Source: Amycolatopsis bartoniae
GTDB taxonomy: Bacteria; Actinomycetota; Actinomycetes; Mycobacteriales; Pseudonocardiaceae
Direction: 5' to 3'
Length of the DNA: 64,000 bases
Assembly: GCF_014191255.1 (NCBI RefSeq)
Contig: NZ_JACHWH010000001.1
Span: 2,418,001 to 2,482,000, forward strand
The notes below the pieces were generated by a model. That model was not told the DNA's origin. It saw nothing but the letters and a program-made list of their open reading frames with translations, and made no database searches. Position numbers and translations under genes: made by a program. Below are positions 55,618-63,981 of this stretch, piece by piece (position 1 is the stretch's first letter; each line of letters opens with the position of its first letter).

Positions 55618-56951
55618 GCGCCTTCGCGGCGGTGGACCTCGGCGCGTCGAGCGGACGGGTGATGGTCGGCGACCTGTCACGCGGGCTCGAACTCACCGAG
55701 GTGCACCGCTTCCCGAACCGCCCCGTGCGCGCGGGCGCGCGGCTGCACTGGGACATCCTCGCGCTGTACCAGGAGGTGCTGACCGGGCTGCGCGCGGCGG
55801 GACCGGTGGACGCGATCGGCATCGACTCGTGGGCCGTGGACTACGGCCTCCTCGACGACGAGGGCGAACTGGTCGGCACGCCGGTGCACTACCGGGACGA
55901 CCGGACCGAGCGGGTGCTGGAGGAGGTGCTGGCGAAGGTCCCGAACCTCTACGCCGAGACCGGAATCCAGTTCCTGCCGTTCAACACGGTGTTCCAGCTG
56001 GCCGCCGACTCACGGCTGCGGTGGGCGGACAGCGTGCTGCTGGTGCCGGACCTGCTGTCGTACTGGCTGACCGGCGTCGCGGGCACGGAGCTGACGAACG
56101 CGTCGACGACAGCGCTGCTCGACCCGCGGACCGGCCGCTGGTCGACGGAGGTGGCGAAACGGGTCGGGCTGGACGTCGACATGTTTCCGCCCCTGCGGCG
56201 TCCCGGTGACTTCGCCGGCACGTACGAGGGGACGCCGGTGCACGCGGTGGGTTCGCACGACACGGCGTCGGCGGTGGCGGCGGTCCCGGCGGGCGGGGCG
56301 AACTTCGCGTACATCTCGTCGGGCACGTGGTCGCTCGTCGGGTTGGAGCTGGACGAGCCGGTGCTGACCGAGGCCGGGCGCGCGGCGAACTTCACCAACG
56401 AGGTCGGGGTCGACGGCACGATCCGGTACCTGCGGAACGTGACGGGCCTGTGGTTGCTGCAGGAGTGCCTGCGGACGTGGGAGATCGAGGGCCTGACGCC
56501 GCTGCTGGCCGAGGCGTCCCGGCTCCCGCGGCGGTCGGTGGTGGACGTGGACGACCCGCGGTTCCTGCCGCCGGGCGACATGCCGTCGCGGATCGCGGCC
56601 GTGTGTGCGGAGACGGGCCAGCCGGTGCCACGGACGCCGCCGGAGTTCACGCGGTGCGTGCTGGACAGCCTGGCGGACGCGTACCGCCGGGCGATCGCCG
56701 ACGCGGTGCGGCTGTCGGGCCGGCGGGTGGACGTGGTGCACATCGTCGGCGGCGGGGCGCGGAACGAGCTGTTGTGCCGCCTGACGGCGGAGGCGTGCGG
56801 CCTGCCGGTGGTGGCGGGCCCGGTCGAGGCGACGGCGCTGGGAAACGTCCTGGTGCAGGCCCGCGCGGCAGGGGTGTTCGACGGCGGGCTGGCGGAGATG
56901 CGGGAGCTGCTCGCGCGGACCCAGGTGTTGCGGGAGTACCAGCCGGGGTGA
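55614..56951 (+). CDS. rhaB: Rhamnulokinase
   Basis: 445 aa from the GTG that overlaps the aldolase stop. FGGY carbohydrate kinase: N-terminal DLGASSGRVMVGD, substrate loop IDSWAVDYGLLDD, the phosphate-binding SSGTWSLVGLE and C-terminal IVGGGARNELLCRL. It phosphorylates L-rhamnulose at O1 with ATP. Pathway order (RhaI, RhaB, aldolase) is complete within the operon; a transporter is not. A 14-bp hairpin follows the stop. Confidence 0.95.
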   Translation: MSAFAAVDLGASSGRVMVGDLSRGLELTEVHRFPNRPVRAGARLHWDILALYQEVLTGLRAAGPVDAIGIDSWAVDYGLLDDEGELVGTPVHYRDDRTERVLEEVLAKVPNLYAETGIQFLPFNTVFQLAADSRLRWADSVLLVPDLLSYWLTGVAGTELTNASTTALLDPRTGRWSTEVAKRVGLDVDMFPPLRRPGDFAGTYEGTPVHAVGSHDTASAVAAVPAGGANFAYISSGTWSLVGLELDEPVLTEAGRAANFTNEVGVDGTIRYLRNVTGLWLLQECLRTWEIEGLTPLLAEASRLPRRSVVDVDDPRFLPPGDMPSRIAAVCAETGQPVPRTPPEFTRCVLDSLADAYRRAIADAVRLSGRRVDVVHIVGGGARNELLCRLTAEACGLPVVAGPVEATALGNVLVQARAAGVFDGGLAEMRELLARTQVLREYQPG

Positions 56952-56952
56952 G

Positions 56953-56998
56953 GTGCGTCCGCCCTGCTCAGCGAGGTGTACGACCAGGGCGGATGCAC
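56953..56998 (+). terminator. Terminator of the rhamnose operon
   Basis: A 14-bp stem with one G-U pair (56953-56966 with 56985-56998) and an 18-base loop begins immediately after the rhaB stop. Confidence 0.75.
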
Positions 56999-57029
56999 GT
57001 GGGCTCGGGCACGGGCGACAATGGAGGGC

Positions 57030-58166
57030 GTGACCCAGACCCTGACCAAGCCCGCACTGAGGATCGGTCCCTACGACGTCGATCCGCCGGTCGTGCTCGC
57101 GCCCATGGCCGGGATCACCAACGTCGCGTTCCGGCAGCTGTGCCAGGAGTACGGCGCCGGCATCTACGTCTGCGAGATGATCACCGCCCGGGCCGTTGTC
57201 GAGCGGCATCCCGGGACCATGCACATGATGACGTTCGGCGAGCACGAGAAGCCCCGGTCGATGCAGCTCTACGGGGTGGACCCGAAGACGATGGCCGAGG
57301 CTGTCCGCATCATCGTGGGCGAGGGGCTCGCCGACCACATCGACTCCAACTTCGGCTGCCCCGTCGCGAAGGTCACCCGCAAGGGCGGCGGCGCGGCGCT
57401 GCCGTTCAAGCGGCGGCTGTTCGGGCAGATCGTCGCCGCGTCCGTCAAGGCCGCCGAGTCCGCCGGGGTGCCGTTCACCGTCAAATTCCGCGTCGGCATC
57501 GACGACGACCACCACACGTTCCTCGACGCCGGGCGCATCGCCGAGGCCGAGGGCGCCGCCGCCGTCAGCCTGCACGCCCGCACCGCCGCGCAGCGCTACT
57601 CCGGCCAGGCCGACTGGACCAAGATCGCCGCGCTCAAGGATGCCGTCACCACCATTCCGGTGCTGGGCAACGGTGACATCTTCACCGCCGACGACGCGCT
57701 GCGCATGATGGCCCAGACCGGCTGTGACGGCGTGGTCGTCGGCCGCGGGTGCCTCGGCAGGCCCTGGCTGTTCGGCGAGCTGGAGGCCGCGTTCGCCGGC
57801 CGCCCCCAGCCGACCCCGCCGACGCTGGGCGAGGTCGCGCGGGTGCTGCGCCGCCACACGGAACTGCTGGTCCAGCACGACGGGCACGACAAGGCGATGC
57901 GTGACATCCGCAAGCACATGGCCTGGTACTTCATGGGCTTCCCGGTGGGCTCGGAACTGCGCCGCGGTTTCGCGATGGTGTCGAGCATGGCGCAGCTGGA
58001 CGACCTGATCGCCCAGCTGGACCACGACGCCCCCTTCCCGGAGGCGGCAACCGGCCCGCGCGGCCGCCAGGGTTCACCCGGCAAGGTCACGCTGCCGCAC
58101 GGCTGGCTCGACAACCCCGACGACGACCTCGTTCCCGAGGCCGAGGACATGCACTCCGGCGGTTAG
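57030..58166 (+). CDS. dusB: tRNA-dihydrouridine synthase (DusB type)
   Basis: 378 aa from the GTG at 57030, giving the usual family start VTQTLTKPALRIGPYDVDPP. A nearby ATG at 57021 overlaps the presumed -10 (GACAAT) and is less likely. FMN barrel with VVLAPMAGITNVAFRQLC, the catalytic Cys in SNFGCPVAKVTRKGGG, and KFRVGIDDDHHTFLDAGRIA, then LGNGDIF and GVVVGRGCLGRPWLF. It reduces specific uridines in tRNA D-loops with NADPH. Its last codon overlaps the convergent aldo/keto reductase gene by four bases. Confidence 0.93.
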   Translation: MTQTLTKPALRIGPYDVDPPVVLAPMAGITNVAFRQLCQEYGAGIYVCEMITARAVVERHPGTMHMMTFGEHEKPRSMQLYGVDPKTMAEAVRIIVGEGLADHIDSNFGCPVAKVTRKGGGAALPFKRRLFGQIVAASVKAAESAGVPFTVKFRVGIDDDHHTFLDAGRIAEAEGAAAVSLHARTAAQRYSGQADWTKIAALKDAVTTIPVLGNGDIFTADDALRMMAQTGCDGVVVGRGCLGRPWLFGELEAAFAGRPQPTPPTLGEVARVLRRHTELLVQHDGHDKAMRDIRKHMAWYFMGFPVGSELRRGFAMVSSMAQLDDLIAQLDHDAPFPEAATGPRGRQGSPGKVTLPHGWLDNPDDDLVPEAEDMHSGG

Positions 58167-59203
58167 CGGTTTCGGCGGTTGTTCGCGCGGACCAGCGGCA
58201 CCGACAGGTATCCGGCGTCGTCCGGGTTGACGGTCGTGCCGGGCGGGACGATCTCGTCGATGCGGTCGAGGAGGTCGTCCTCCAGTTCGAGGTCCGCCGC
58301 GCCGAGCTGACCGGTCAGGTGCGCCATCGTGCGCGGCCCGATCACCGCTGCGGTGACCGCGGGGTGGCGCAGCACGAACGCCAGCGCGAGGTGCACCAGC
58401 GGAACACCGGCGTCGTCGGCGAGCTGCGCCAGCGCGGTCGCGGCGTCGAGCTTCGCCTGGTTCGCGGGAATCCCCAGGTCGTAGTGCGCGTGCGTGGCCG
58501 CATGCGGCATGTGGATTGTTCGGCGGCTCGACAGTCCGTCCCGGTCGCGCCGCCACTGCCCGCTGAGCCAGCCACCCGCCAGGGGACTCCACGTCAGCAC
58601 ACCCATCCGGTGCCGCTCGCACGTGGGCAGCACCTCCGCCTCGATCCCGCGGACCAGCAGCGAGTACGGCGGCTGCTCGGTGACGAACCGCTCGTGCCCG
58701 CGGCGCTGCGCACTCCACTGCGCCTCGACGATCGCCGACGGCGAGAACGTCGACGAGCCCACGTAGCGAACCTTGCCCTGGCGCACGAGATCGGTGAGCG
58801 CACCGAGCGTCTCGTCGATCGCGGTGTCGGGATCGGGCCGATGGACCTGGTAGAGGTCGAGATGGTCGGTGCCGAGCCGGCGCAGGCTGTCCTCGCAGGC
58901 CCGCACGATCCAGCGGCGGGAGCTGCCGCGCCGGTTCGGGTCCGCACCCATCGGGGAGTTCACTTTGGACGCGAGCACGACGTCGTCCCTGCGTTTCGCC
59001 AGCGCCTTGCCCACGATCCGCTCGGATTCCCCGGCGGAGTAGACGTCCGCGGTGTCGACGAAGTTGACCCCGGCGTCCAGTGCGGCGTGGACGACGCGCA
59101 CGGCGTCGTCGTGGTCGGCGTTGCCCCAGGCGCCGAACATCATGGTGCCGAGGCAGAGCGGGCTCACCTTCACCCCGGTCGAGCCCAACGTGCGGTAGCG
59201 CAT
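58163..59203 (-). CDS. Aldo/keto reductase
   Basis: 346 aa from the ATG at 59203, with AGGAGG six bases upstream. The (beta/alpha)8 AKR fold is evident: MRYRTLGSTGVKVSPLCLGT, catalytic Asp/Tyr in FVDTADVYSAGESE, Lys in VVLASKVNSP and His in DLYQVHRPDPD. The NADPH site has PLAGGWLSGQ. It reduces aldehydes or ketones in the cytoplasm; the substrate is unknown. It is divergent from an AraC-type regulator that probably controls it, an arrangement common for AKR genes. Confidence 0.92.
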   Translation of the reverse strand: MRYRTLGSTGVKVSPLCLGTMMFGAWGNADHDDAVRVVHAALDAGVNFVDTADVYSAGESERIVGKALAKRRDDVVLASKVNSPMGADPNRRGSSRRWIVRACEDSLRRLGTDHLDLYQVHRPDPDTAIDETLGALTDLVRQGKVRYVGSSTFSPSAIVEAQWSAQRRGHERFVTEQPPYSLLVRGIEAEVLPTCERHRMGVLTWSPLAGGWLSGQWRRDRDGLSSRRTIHMPHAATHAHYDLGIPANQAKLDAATALAQLADDAGVPLVHLALAFVLRHPAVTAAVIGPRTMAHLTGQLGAADLELEDDLLDRIDEIVPPGTTVNPDDAGYLSVPLVRANNRRNR

Positions 59204-59337
59204 GGTCCTCCTGTCGCTGATCGTGACGAGGTCCATTCGACCAGCTATTCGGGGCCTCGGTGTGCGTGATCCTGCCGCCGCCGTGCCGGATCCTGCTCGC
59301 CGCGGCGCGATCGCGACCGGCGTGCTTGGCTGGGACC

Positions 59338-60225
59338 GTGGACCTCCGTGACGAACTGCGCGCACTGATCCTGCGCCACGCCGGCACCTCCGGGCACAAA
59401 CGGAGGTTGCCTGGCGGCGCCGCGATCACCGGCGTCGCGCGCCCGACCCGGCCGGTGGCGGTGATGGCGGAGCCGTCCGTCGCGATCGTGGCGCAGGGGG
59501 TGAAACGCACTGTGGTGAACGGAAAGGCGTACGACTACCACGCCGGGCAGTACGCGGTCGTGTCCGTCGACCTGCCGGTGACCGGGCAGGCGTTGCGTGC
59601 CGCCCCGGCCGAGCCGCTCGCGGTGTTCAGCATGAACCTCAAACCCGAGGTGCTGGCGCCGCTGCTGCTCGAAGCGCCGTCCCCGGCCGCCCCCGCGCTG
59701 ACCGGTCTGGTGGTGACCGACGCACCGGCCGCTTTGCTCGATCCTGTCGTGCGGTTGCTGCGGACGCTGGACGACCCCGCCGATCTGCGGGTGCTCGGGC
59801 CGGCGCTGGAGCGGGAGATCCACTGGCGGCTGCTGACGGGAGAGCAGGGCGGGCTGGTGCGGCAGATCGGGCTGCCCGGCAGCCACCTCGCGCACGTCGG
59901 GCGGGCTGTGCGGTGGTTGCGCGAGCACTTCCGCGAGCCGGTGCGGGTGGCGGAGCTGGCGGCGATCGCGGGCATGAGCCCGTCGGCGTTCCACCGGCAC
60001 TTCCGAGCGGCGACGTCGATGACGCCGATCCAGTTCCAGAAGCAGATCCGGCTCCAGGAGGCCCGTTCGCTGCTGCTCACCCAGCGGGTCGAGGCCGGGG
60101 AAGCCGGTTTCCTCGTCGGGTACGAGAGCCGGTCGCAGTTCAGCCGGGAGTACCGGCGTGCGTTCGGGCTGCCGCCGGGACGTGATCTGGCGCGCACGGG
60201 AAGCGCCGACGAGGTGCGGATCTGA
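59338..60225 (+). CDS. AraC-family transcriptional regulator
   Basis: 295 aa from the GTG at 59338. The open frame extends upstream to 59260, but the added residues look random. N-terminal AraC_N-type cupin domain (about 25-160, with HAGQYAVVSVDLPVTGQAL). C-terminal pair of helix-turn-helix motifs (about 190-290): VAELAAIAGMSPSAFHRHFR and EAGFLVGYESRSQFSREYRR. Divergent from the aldo/keto reductase gene, its likely target. Confidence 0.9.
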   Translation: MDLRDELRALILRHAGTSGHKRRLPGGAAITGVARPTRPVAVMAEPSVAIVAQGVKRTVVNGKAYDYHAGQYAVVSVDLPVTGQALRAAPAEPLAVFSMNLKPEVLAPLLLEAPSPAAPALTGLVVTDAPAALLDPVVRLLRTLDDPADLRVLGPALEREIHWRLLTGEQGGLVRQIGLPGSHLAHVGRAVRWLREHFREPVRVAELAAIAGMSPSAFHRHFRAATSMTPIQFQKQIRLQEARSLLLTQRVEAGEAGFLVGYESRSQFSREYRRAFGLPPGRDLARTGSADEVRI

Positions 60226-60422
60226 CCGGGGTCCGTGCGCGTATCGGACGAAACCCTTCGGATCACGGATGGTTGCCTGCGCTACGGATTCAATAACGTC
60301 GATGTCCGGGCGGGAGTCACGGCCGACTCCTGGAACTGCTCGCCCGCAATCCCTGGAAGTCAGCGAGGGCCGCACGCTGCCCTTTTCCGGGGAAAGACAC
60401 CGACTACCGAACTGGAGTAACC

Positions 60423-61232
60423 GTGTTCTGGAGTCCCCTCACACAGGCACGCTCGCTGCTCTTCGTCCCCGGGCACCGGCCCGACCGTTTCGCCAAGGCC
60501 GCCAACAGCGGTGCCGACGACATCGTGCTCGACATCGAAGACGCCGTGGCACCACAGGAAAAGCCGCTGGCGCGCGAGAACATCGGCCGCTGGTTCGCCT
60601 CCGGCGGCACGGGTGTCGTCCGCATCAACGGTTACGGCACGCCCTGGTACGACGACGACGTGGCCATGCTGAGCGATCACCGTTGCGCCGTGATGCTGCC
60701 GAAAACCAGTGGTGCGGCCGAAATCGCCGACCTGCTCGACCGGTTGCCCGCCGGGTCCGGGGTGCTCCCGCTGCTGGAGACGTCGGCGGGCGTCCTCAAC
60801 GCCCGCGAGGTGTGCGCCGCGCCCGGTGTCGTGCGGGCGGTGTTCGGAAACGCCGACCTGGCCAGGGAAATCGGCATCGACCTCGCCGACCAGCCCGCGC
60901 TCGCGTTCGCCCGCTCGCAGGTCGTGCTGGCCTCGGCCGCAGCCGGCGCGCCCGCGCCGATCGACGGCGTCACCGTCGCGCTGGAGGACCTCGACCTGCT
61001 CCGGTCGGACGCGGCTCACGCGGTGGAGTTCGGCTTCACCGGCAAGCTGTGCCTGCACCCGCGACAGGTTCCGGTGGTGAACGCCGCCTTCTCGCCGTCG
61101 GCGGAGGAAGTGCAGTGGGCACGGGAAATCGTTGCCGCGTCAGGGAACGGTTCCGTCACCGCGCGCGACGGGCACGTCGTGGGCAAGCCCATCGTCGACC
61201 GCGCCCGCCGGGTGCTCGCGGTGGCCCGGTGA
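60423..61232 (+). CDS. HpcH/HpaI-type (CitE-like) aldolase/lyase
   Basis: 269 aa from a GTG with GGAG five bases upstream. CitE-like barrel: RSLLFVPGHRPDRFAKAANS, the metal/acid motif DIVLDIEDAVAP, the substrate Arg in VVRINGYGTPWYDDD, LPLLETSAGVLNARE and the C-terminal GFTGKLCLHPRQ. It would cleave or hydrolyse a malyl-CoA- or citramalyl-CoA-like substrate. It is coupled by overlap to a condensation-superfamily acyltransferase and an exporter, unlike citrate lyase operons, so the substrate may be an intermediate of that pathway. Confidence 0.9.
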   Translation: MFWSPLTQARSLLFVPGHRPDRFAKAANSGADDIVLDIEDAVAPQEKPLARENIGRWFASGGTGVVRINGYGTPWYDDDVAMLSDHRCAVMLPKTSGAAEIADLLDRLPAGSGVLPLLETSAGVLNAREVCAAPGVVRAVFGNADLAREIGIDLADQPALAFARSQVVLASAAAGAPAPIDGVTVALEDLDLLRSDAAHAVEFGFTGKLCLHPRQVPVVNAAFSPSAEEVQWAREIVAASGNGSVTARDGHVVGKPIVDRARRVLAVAR

Positions 61233-62398
61233 AGCGCTACCTGGACGACCTGGAGATCCGAAGCCTGGACAACGCTCCCTCCTACGTCGTCGAATACCGT
61301 GGGGAACTCGACGAAACCGCGCTGGACCGGTCGTTCGAGCTGGTGTGCCTGCGGCATCCCGTGCTCCGCGGCCTGATCCACCACGACGGAACCGGTTACC
61401 TGCTGCACGTTCCGCCCGAGCACCAGCCGAAGCTGGAAGCGCACGACGGCGGCGAGGAGACCCTCCTGCGGATCGTCCGCAGCCCATGGGACTCCGGGAA
61501 GACGCTGGCCCAGCTCGTCCTCGTCCGCGGCGATCAGGGCGGGTTCGTCGCCTTCCGGCTGGACCACGCCATCGCCGACGGGGGCAACCGGATGGCGATG
61601 TTCTCCGAGCTGTGGCAGCACTATCGCGAGCTCAAGACCACCGGTATGTCCACTGTGGAACCGGGGAACACGCTACCTCGATCTCCGGAACACCTGCTGC
61701 ACGAGCGGCTGCACGGCACGGAGCTGACACAGGAGCCCGGGCAGGCCAAACCACCGAAACCGGCACACGACCTGCTCGAAGGCCGAATTCATCTGTCTAC
61801 AGTAGACACCAAGATGATCGTTCGGCGAGCGAAGAAGGCCGGAATCTCCGTGCACGCACTGGTCTCCGGCGCGATACTGGCCGCGCACCGCGACCACGGC
61901 ACGGCCGACGGCCCGGTGGCGATGATGTACTGGTCCCCGGTCAACGTGCGCCACCGGCTCACCCCGCCGGTCGGCCCGACGGAGACGACGAACCTGTCGC
62001 TGATCCACGAGGCGCTCGCCGTCGTCGAGCCCGAGGCCAGCCCCGTCGCGATCGGGCGGACGCTGAAAGCCTCGCTGGACGAGGCGATCGCGAACCACGA
62101 GCTGCCGACCGGGCCGCCGACGACGGTGTTCGACACGTCGCTCGACCGGCACCTGGCGATCGTGCTGGTGTCCAACTACGGCGTCATGCCGCCGTTCGCC
62201 GAGGCGCCGGGCCTCGAGATCGTCGACTTCCGCACGCTCTCGCCCGCGAAGGTCGGGATCTACCCGAGCTACCCCGTCTACACCTACGGCGGCAGGCTCA
62301 CGATTCTCAGCCGCTATCCGGGTGACCTGTACTCCGCGGACGACGCGTCACAGCTGCACAAGCGCATCACGGCGAACCTGCTGCAGGAGGTCCCGTGA
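61229..62398 (+). CDS. Condensation-superfamily acyltransferase (PapA/alcohol-acetyltransferase-like)
   Basis: 389 aa from the GTG overlapping the lyase stop (GTGA). It belongs to the chloramphenicol-acetyltransferase-like superfamily. The catalytic motif is VAFRLDHAIADGGNRMAMF, a HxxxD motif in which the first of two His is Asp, as in PapA-type enzymes. A second conserved block is near VLVSNYGVMPPF, equivalent to the DFGWG region. There is no carrier domain or other NRPS part. It probably esterifies or amidates a small acceptor with an acyl-CoA or acyl carrier protein. The stop overlaps the MFS start (GTGA). Substrates unknown. Confidence 0.8.
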   Translation: MKRYLDDLEIRSLDNAPSYVVEYRGELDETALDRSFELVCLRHPVLRGLIHHDGTGYLLHVPPEHQPKLEAHDGGEETLLRIVRSPWDSGKTLAQLVLVRGDQGGFVAFRLDHAIADGGNRMAMFSELWQHYRELKTTGMSTVEPGNTLPRSPEHLLHERLHGTELTQEPGQAKPPKPAHDLLEGRIHLSTVDTKMIVRRAKKAGISVHALVSGAILAAHRDHGTADGPVAMMYWSPVNVRHRLTPPVGPTETTNLSLIHEALAVVEPEASPVAIGRTLKASLDEAIANHELPTGPPTTVFDTSLDRHLAIVLVSNYGVMPPFAEAPGLEIVDFRTLSPAKVGIYPSYPVYTYGGRLTILSRYPGDLYSADDASQLHKRITANLLQEVP

Positions 62399-63981
62399 CG
62401 GCGAAGCTCGATCCGAAGGTGCTCGTGGTGCTGCCCGGCTTCATGCTGGCCACGCTGCTCGCCGCGCTGGACCAGACGGTGGTGGCGACGTCGCTGCCGA
62501 CGATCGCGACCGACCTGGGGGAGCTGACGCACCTGTCCTGGGTGGTCACCGCCTACGCGCTGACCGTGGCGATTTCCATGCCGGTGCACGGAAAGCTCGC
62601 CGACCTCTTCGACCGGAAGCGGCTGTTCCAGACGTCGCTCGTGTTGTTCCTGGCCGGTTCCGCGCTGTGCGGGCTCGCCGGGAGCTTCACGCAGCTCGTC
62701 GTGTTCCGCGCCGTGCAGGGCCTGGGCGCGGGCGGGCTCGTGGTCGGTTCACAGGCGATCCTCGCCGAGCTGATCCCGCCCGCGGAACGCGGCCGCTACC
62801 TGGGTTTCATGCAGTCCGTCCACGCGCTGGGCACCGTGACGGGGCCCCTGCTCGGCGGCCTGCTGACGCAGGGCGTGGGCTGGCGCTGGGTGTTCTACGT
62901 GAACGTGCCGATCGGCGTGGCCGCGCTGGTCGTCGTGGCGCTCAAGCTGAAGCTGCCCGCGCGGCCGCCGGGGAAGCCGCGTATCGACTGGTGGGGCCCG
63001 GTGACGCTCTCGATCGGCGCGGCGGCGCTGCTGTCGGTGGCGAGCTGGGGTGGCAACACGCTGCCGTGGTCGTCCCCGGCGGTGCTCGCGCTGGTGACGG
63101 TCGGGGTGGTGTTCCTCGGCGTGTTCGTCGCCGTCGAGCGCAGGGCGCCGGAACCGATGCTGCCGCTACGGCTGTTCGGCAACCGCGTGGTGCGCGTGCT
63201 CGTTCCGCTGGTGTTCTGCCTCGGCGTCGCGACCCTCGGTGCGACGATCTTCGTACCGCTGTTCCTGCAGGTCGTCGACGGGGTTTCGCCCGCCGCGTCC
63301 GGGTTGCGGCTGGCTCCGCTGTGGTTGTGCTGGGCGGTGACGGCGACGACTTCGGGCCACCTGGTCGCGAAGTTCGGGCGGTACCGGATCTTCCCGCTCG
63401 CGGGCACGAGCCTGCTCACGGCGGGCATGTTCGGGCTGGCGGCGCTCGGGGTGTCGGCGCCCTACTGGACGCAGGCGCTCGCGCTGGGCGCGCTCGGCGT
63501 CGGGCTCGGGATGGTCAACTCCGTGATGCTCGTGGTCGCGCAGAGTGCCGTGGGTCAGCGGGACGTCGGCGTGGCGACCTCGACGACGACCTTCAGCCAG
63601 ACGCTCGGGGCGTCGTTCGGGGTCGCGGTGCTGGGTGCCGTCTTCGCCGGACGGCTGGGCTCGGCGCTGTCCGCCACGGTGCCCGCACCGGTCGTGGAGC
63701 GGTTCTCCGCGCGGGGGATCAACATCGACCGGGCGCAGATCGACGCGTTGTCCCCGGACCTGCGGGCCGGGTTCCTCACCGCGTTCGCCGACGCGCTCCG
63801 AGCGGTGTTCCTGACCGCAGCCGGGGTCGCGGTGCTCGCGGTGGTCCTCGCGTGGGTGCTGCCCGAGATCCGGCTGCGGAGGCGCGGTGAAGCTTCCAAA
63901 CCTCCGAGTTTTACGGGTACAGTCTTCGTATCGACGAGGAGGAGCACCATGACCGCCGAGCAAGCCGGCCCCGACCAGTAG
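62395..63981 (+). CDS. DHA2-family (EmrB/QacA) MFS exporter
   Basis: 528 aa from the GTG overlapping the acyltransferase stop. Fourteen hydrophobic segments. DHA2 motifs: LDQTVVATSLPTIATDLG in helix 1, GKLADLFDRKRLF between helices 2 and 3, and motif C (GPLLGGLLTQGVGWRWVF). It most likely exports the product of the two upstream enzymes. The normal family end is near VLPEIRLRRRGE. The last 29 residues are extra and AT-richer, and contain GAGGAGG followed by an in-frame ATG at 63950 that is ten codons from the stop. The exporter could end earlier in evolutionary terms, or this could be a small leader frame for a gene beyond the window. Confidence 0.88.
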   Translation: MTAKLDPKVLVVLPGFMLATLLAALDQTVVATSLPTIATDLGELTHLSWVVTAYALTVAISMPVHGKLADLFDRKRLFQTSLVLFLAGSALCGLAGSFTQLVVFRAVQGLGAGGLVVGSQAILAELIPPAERGRYLGFMQSVHALGTVTGPLLGGLLTQGVGWRWVFYVNVPIGVAALVVVALKLKLPARPPGKPRIDWWGPVTLSIGAAALLSVASWGGNTLPWSSPAVLALVTVGVVFLGVFVAVERRAPEPMLPLRLFGNRVVRVLVPLVFCLGVATLGATIFVPLFLQVVDGVSPAASGLRLAPLWLCWAVTATTSGHLVAKFGRYRIFPLAGTSLLTAGMFGLAALGVSAPYWTQALALGALGVGLGMVNSVMLVVAQSAVGQRDVGVATSTTTFSQTLGASFGVAVLGAVFAGRLGSALSATVPAPVVERFSARGINIDRAQIDALSPDLRAGFLTAFADALRAVFLTAAGVAVLAVVLAWVLPEIRLRRRGEASKPPSFTGTVFVSTRRSTMTAEQAGPDQ

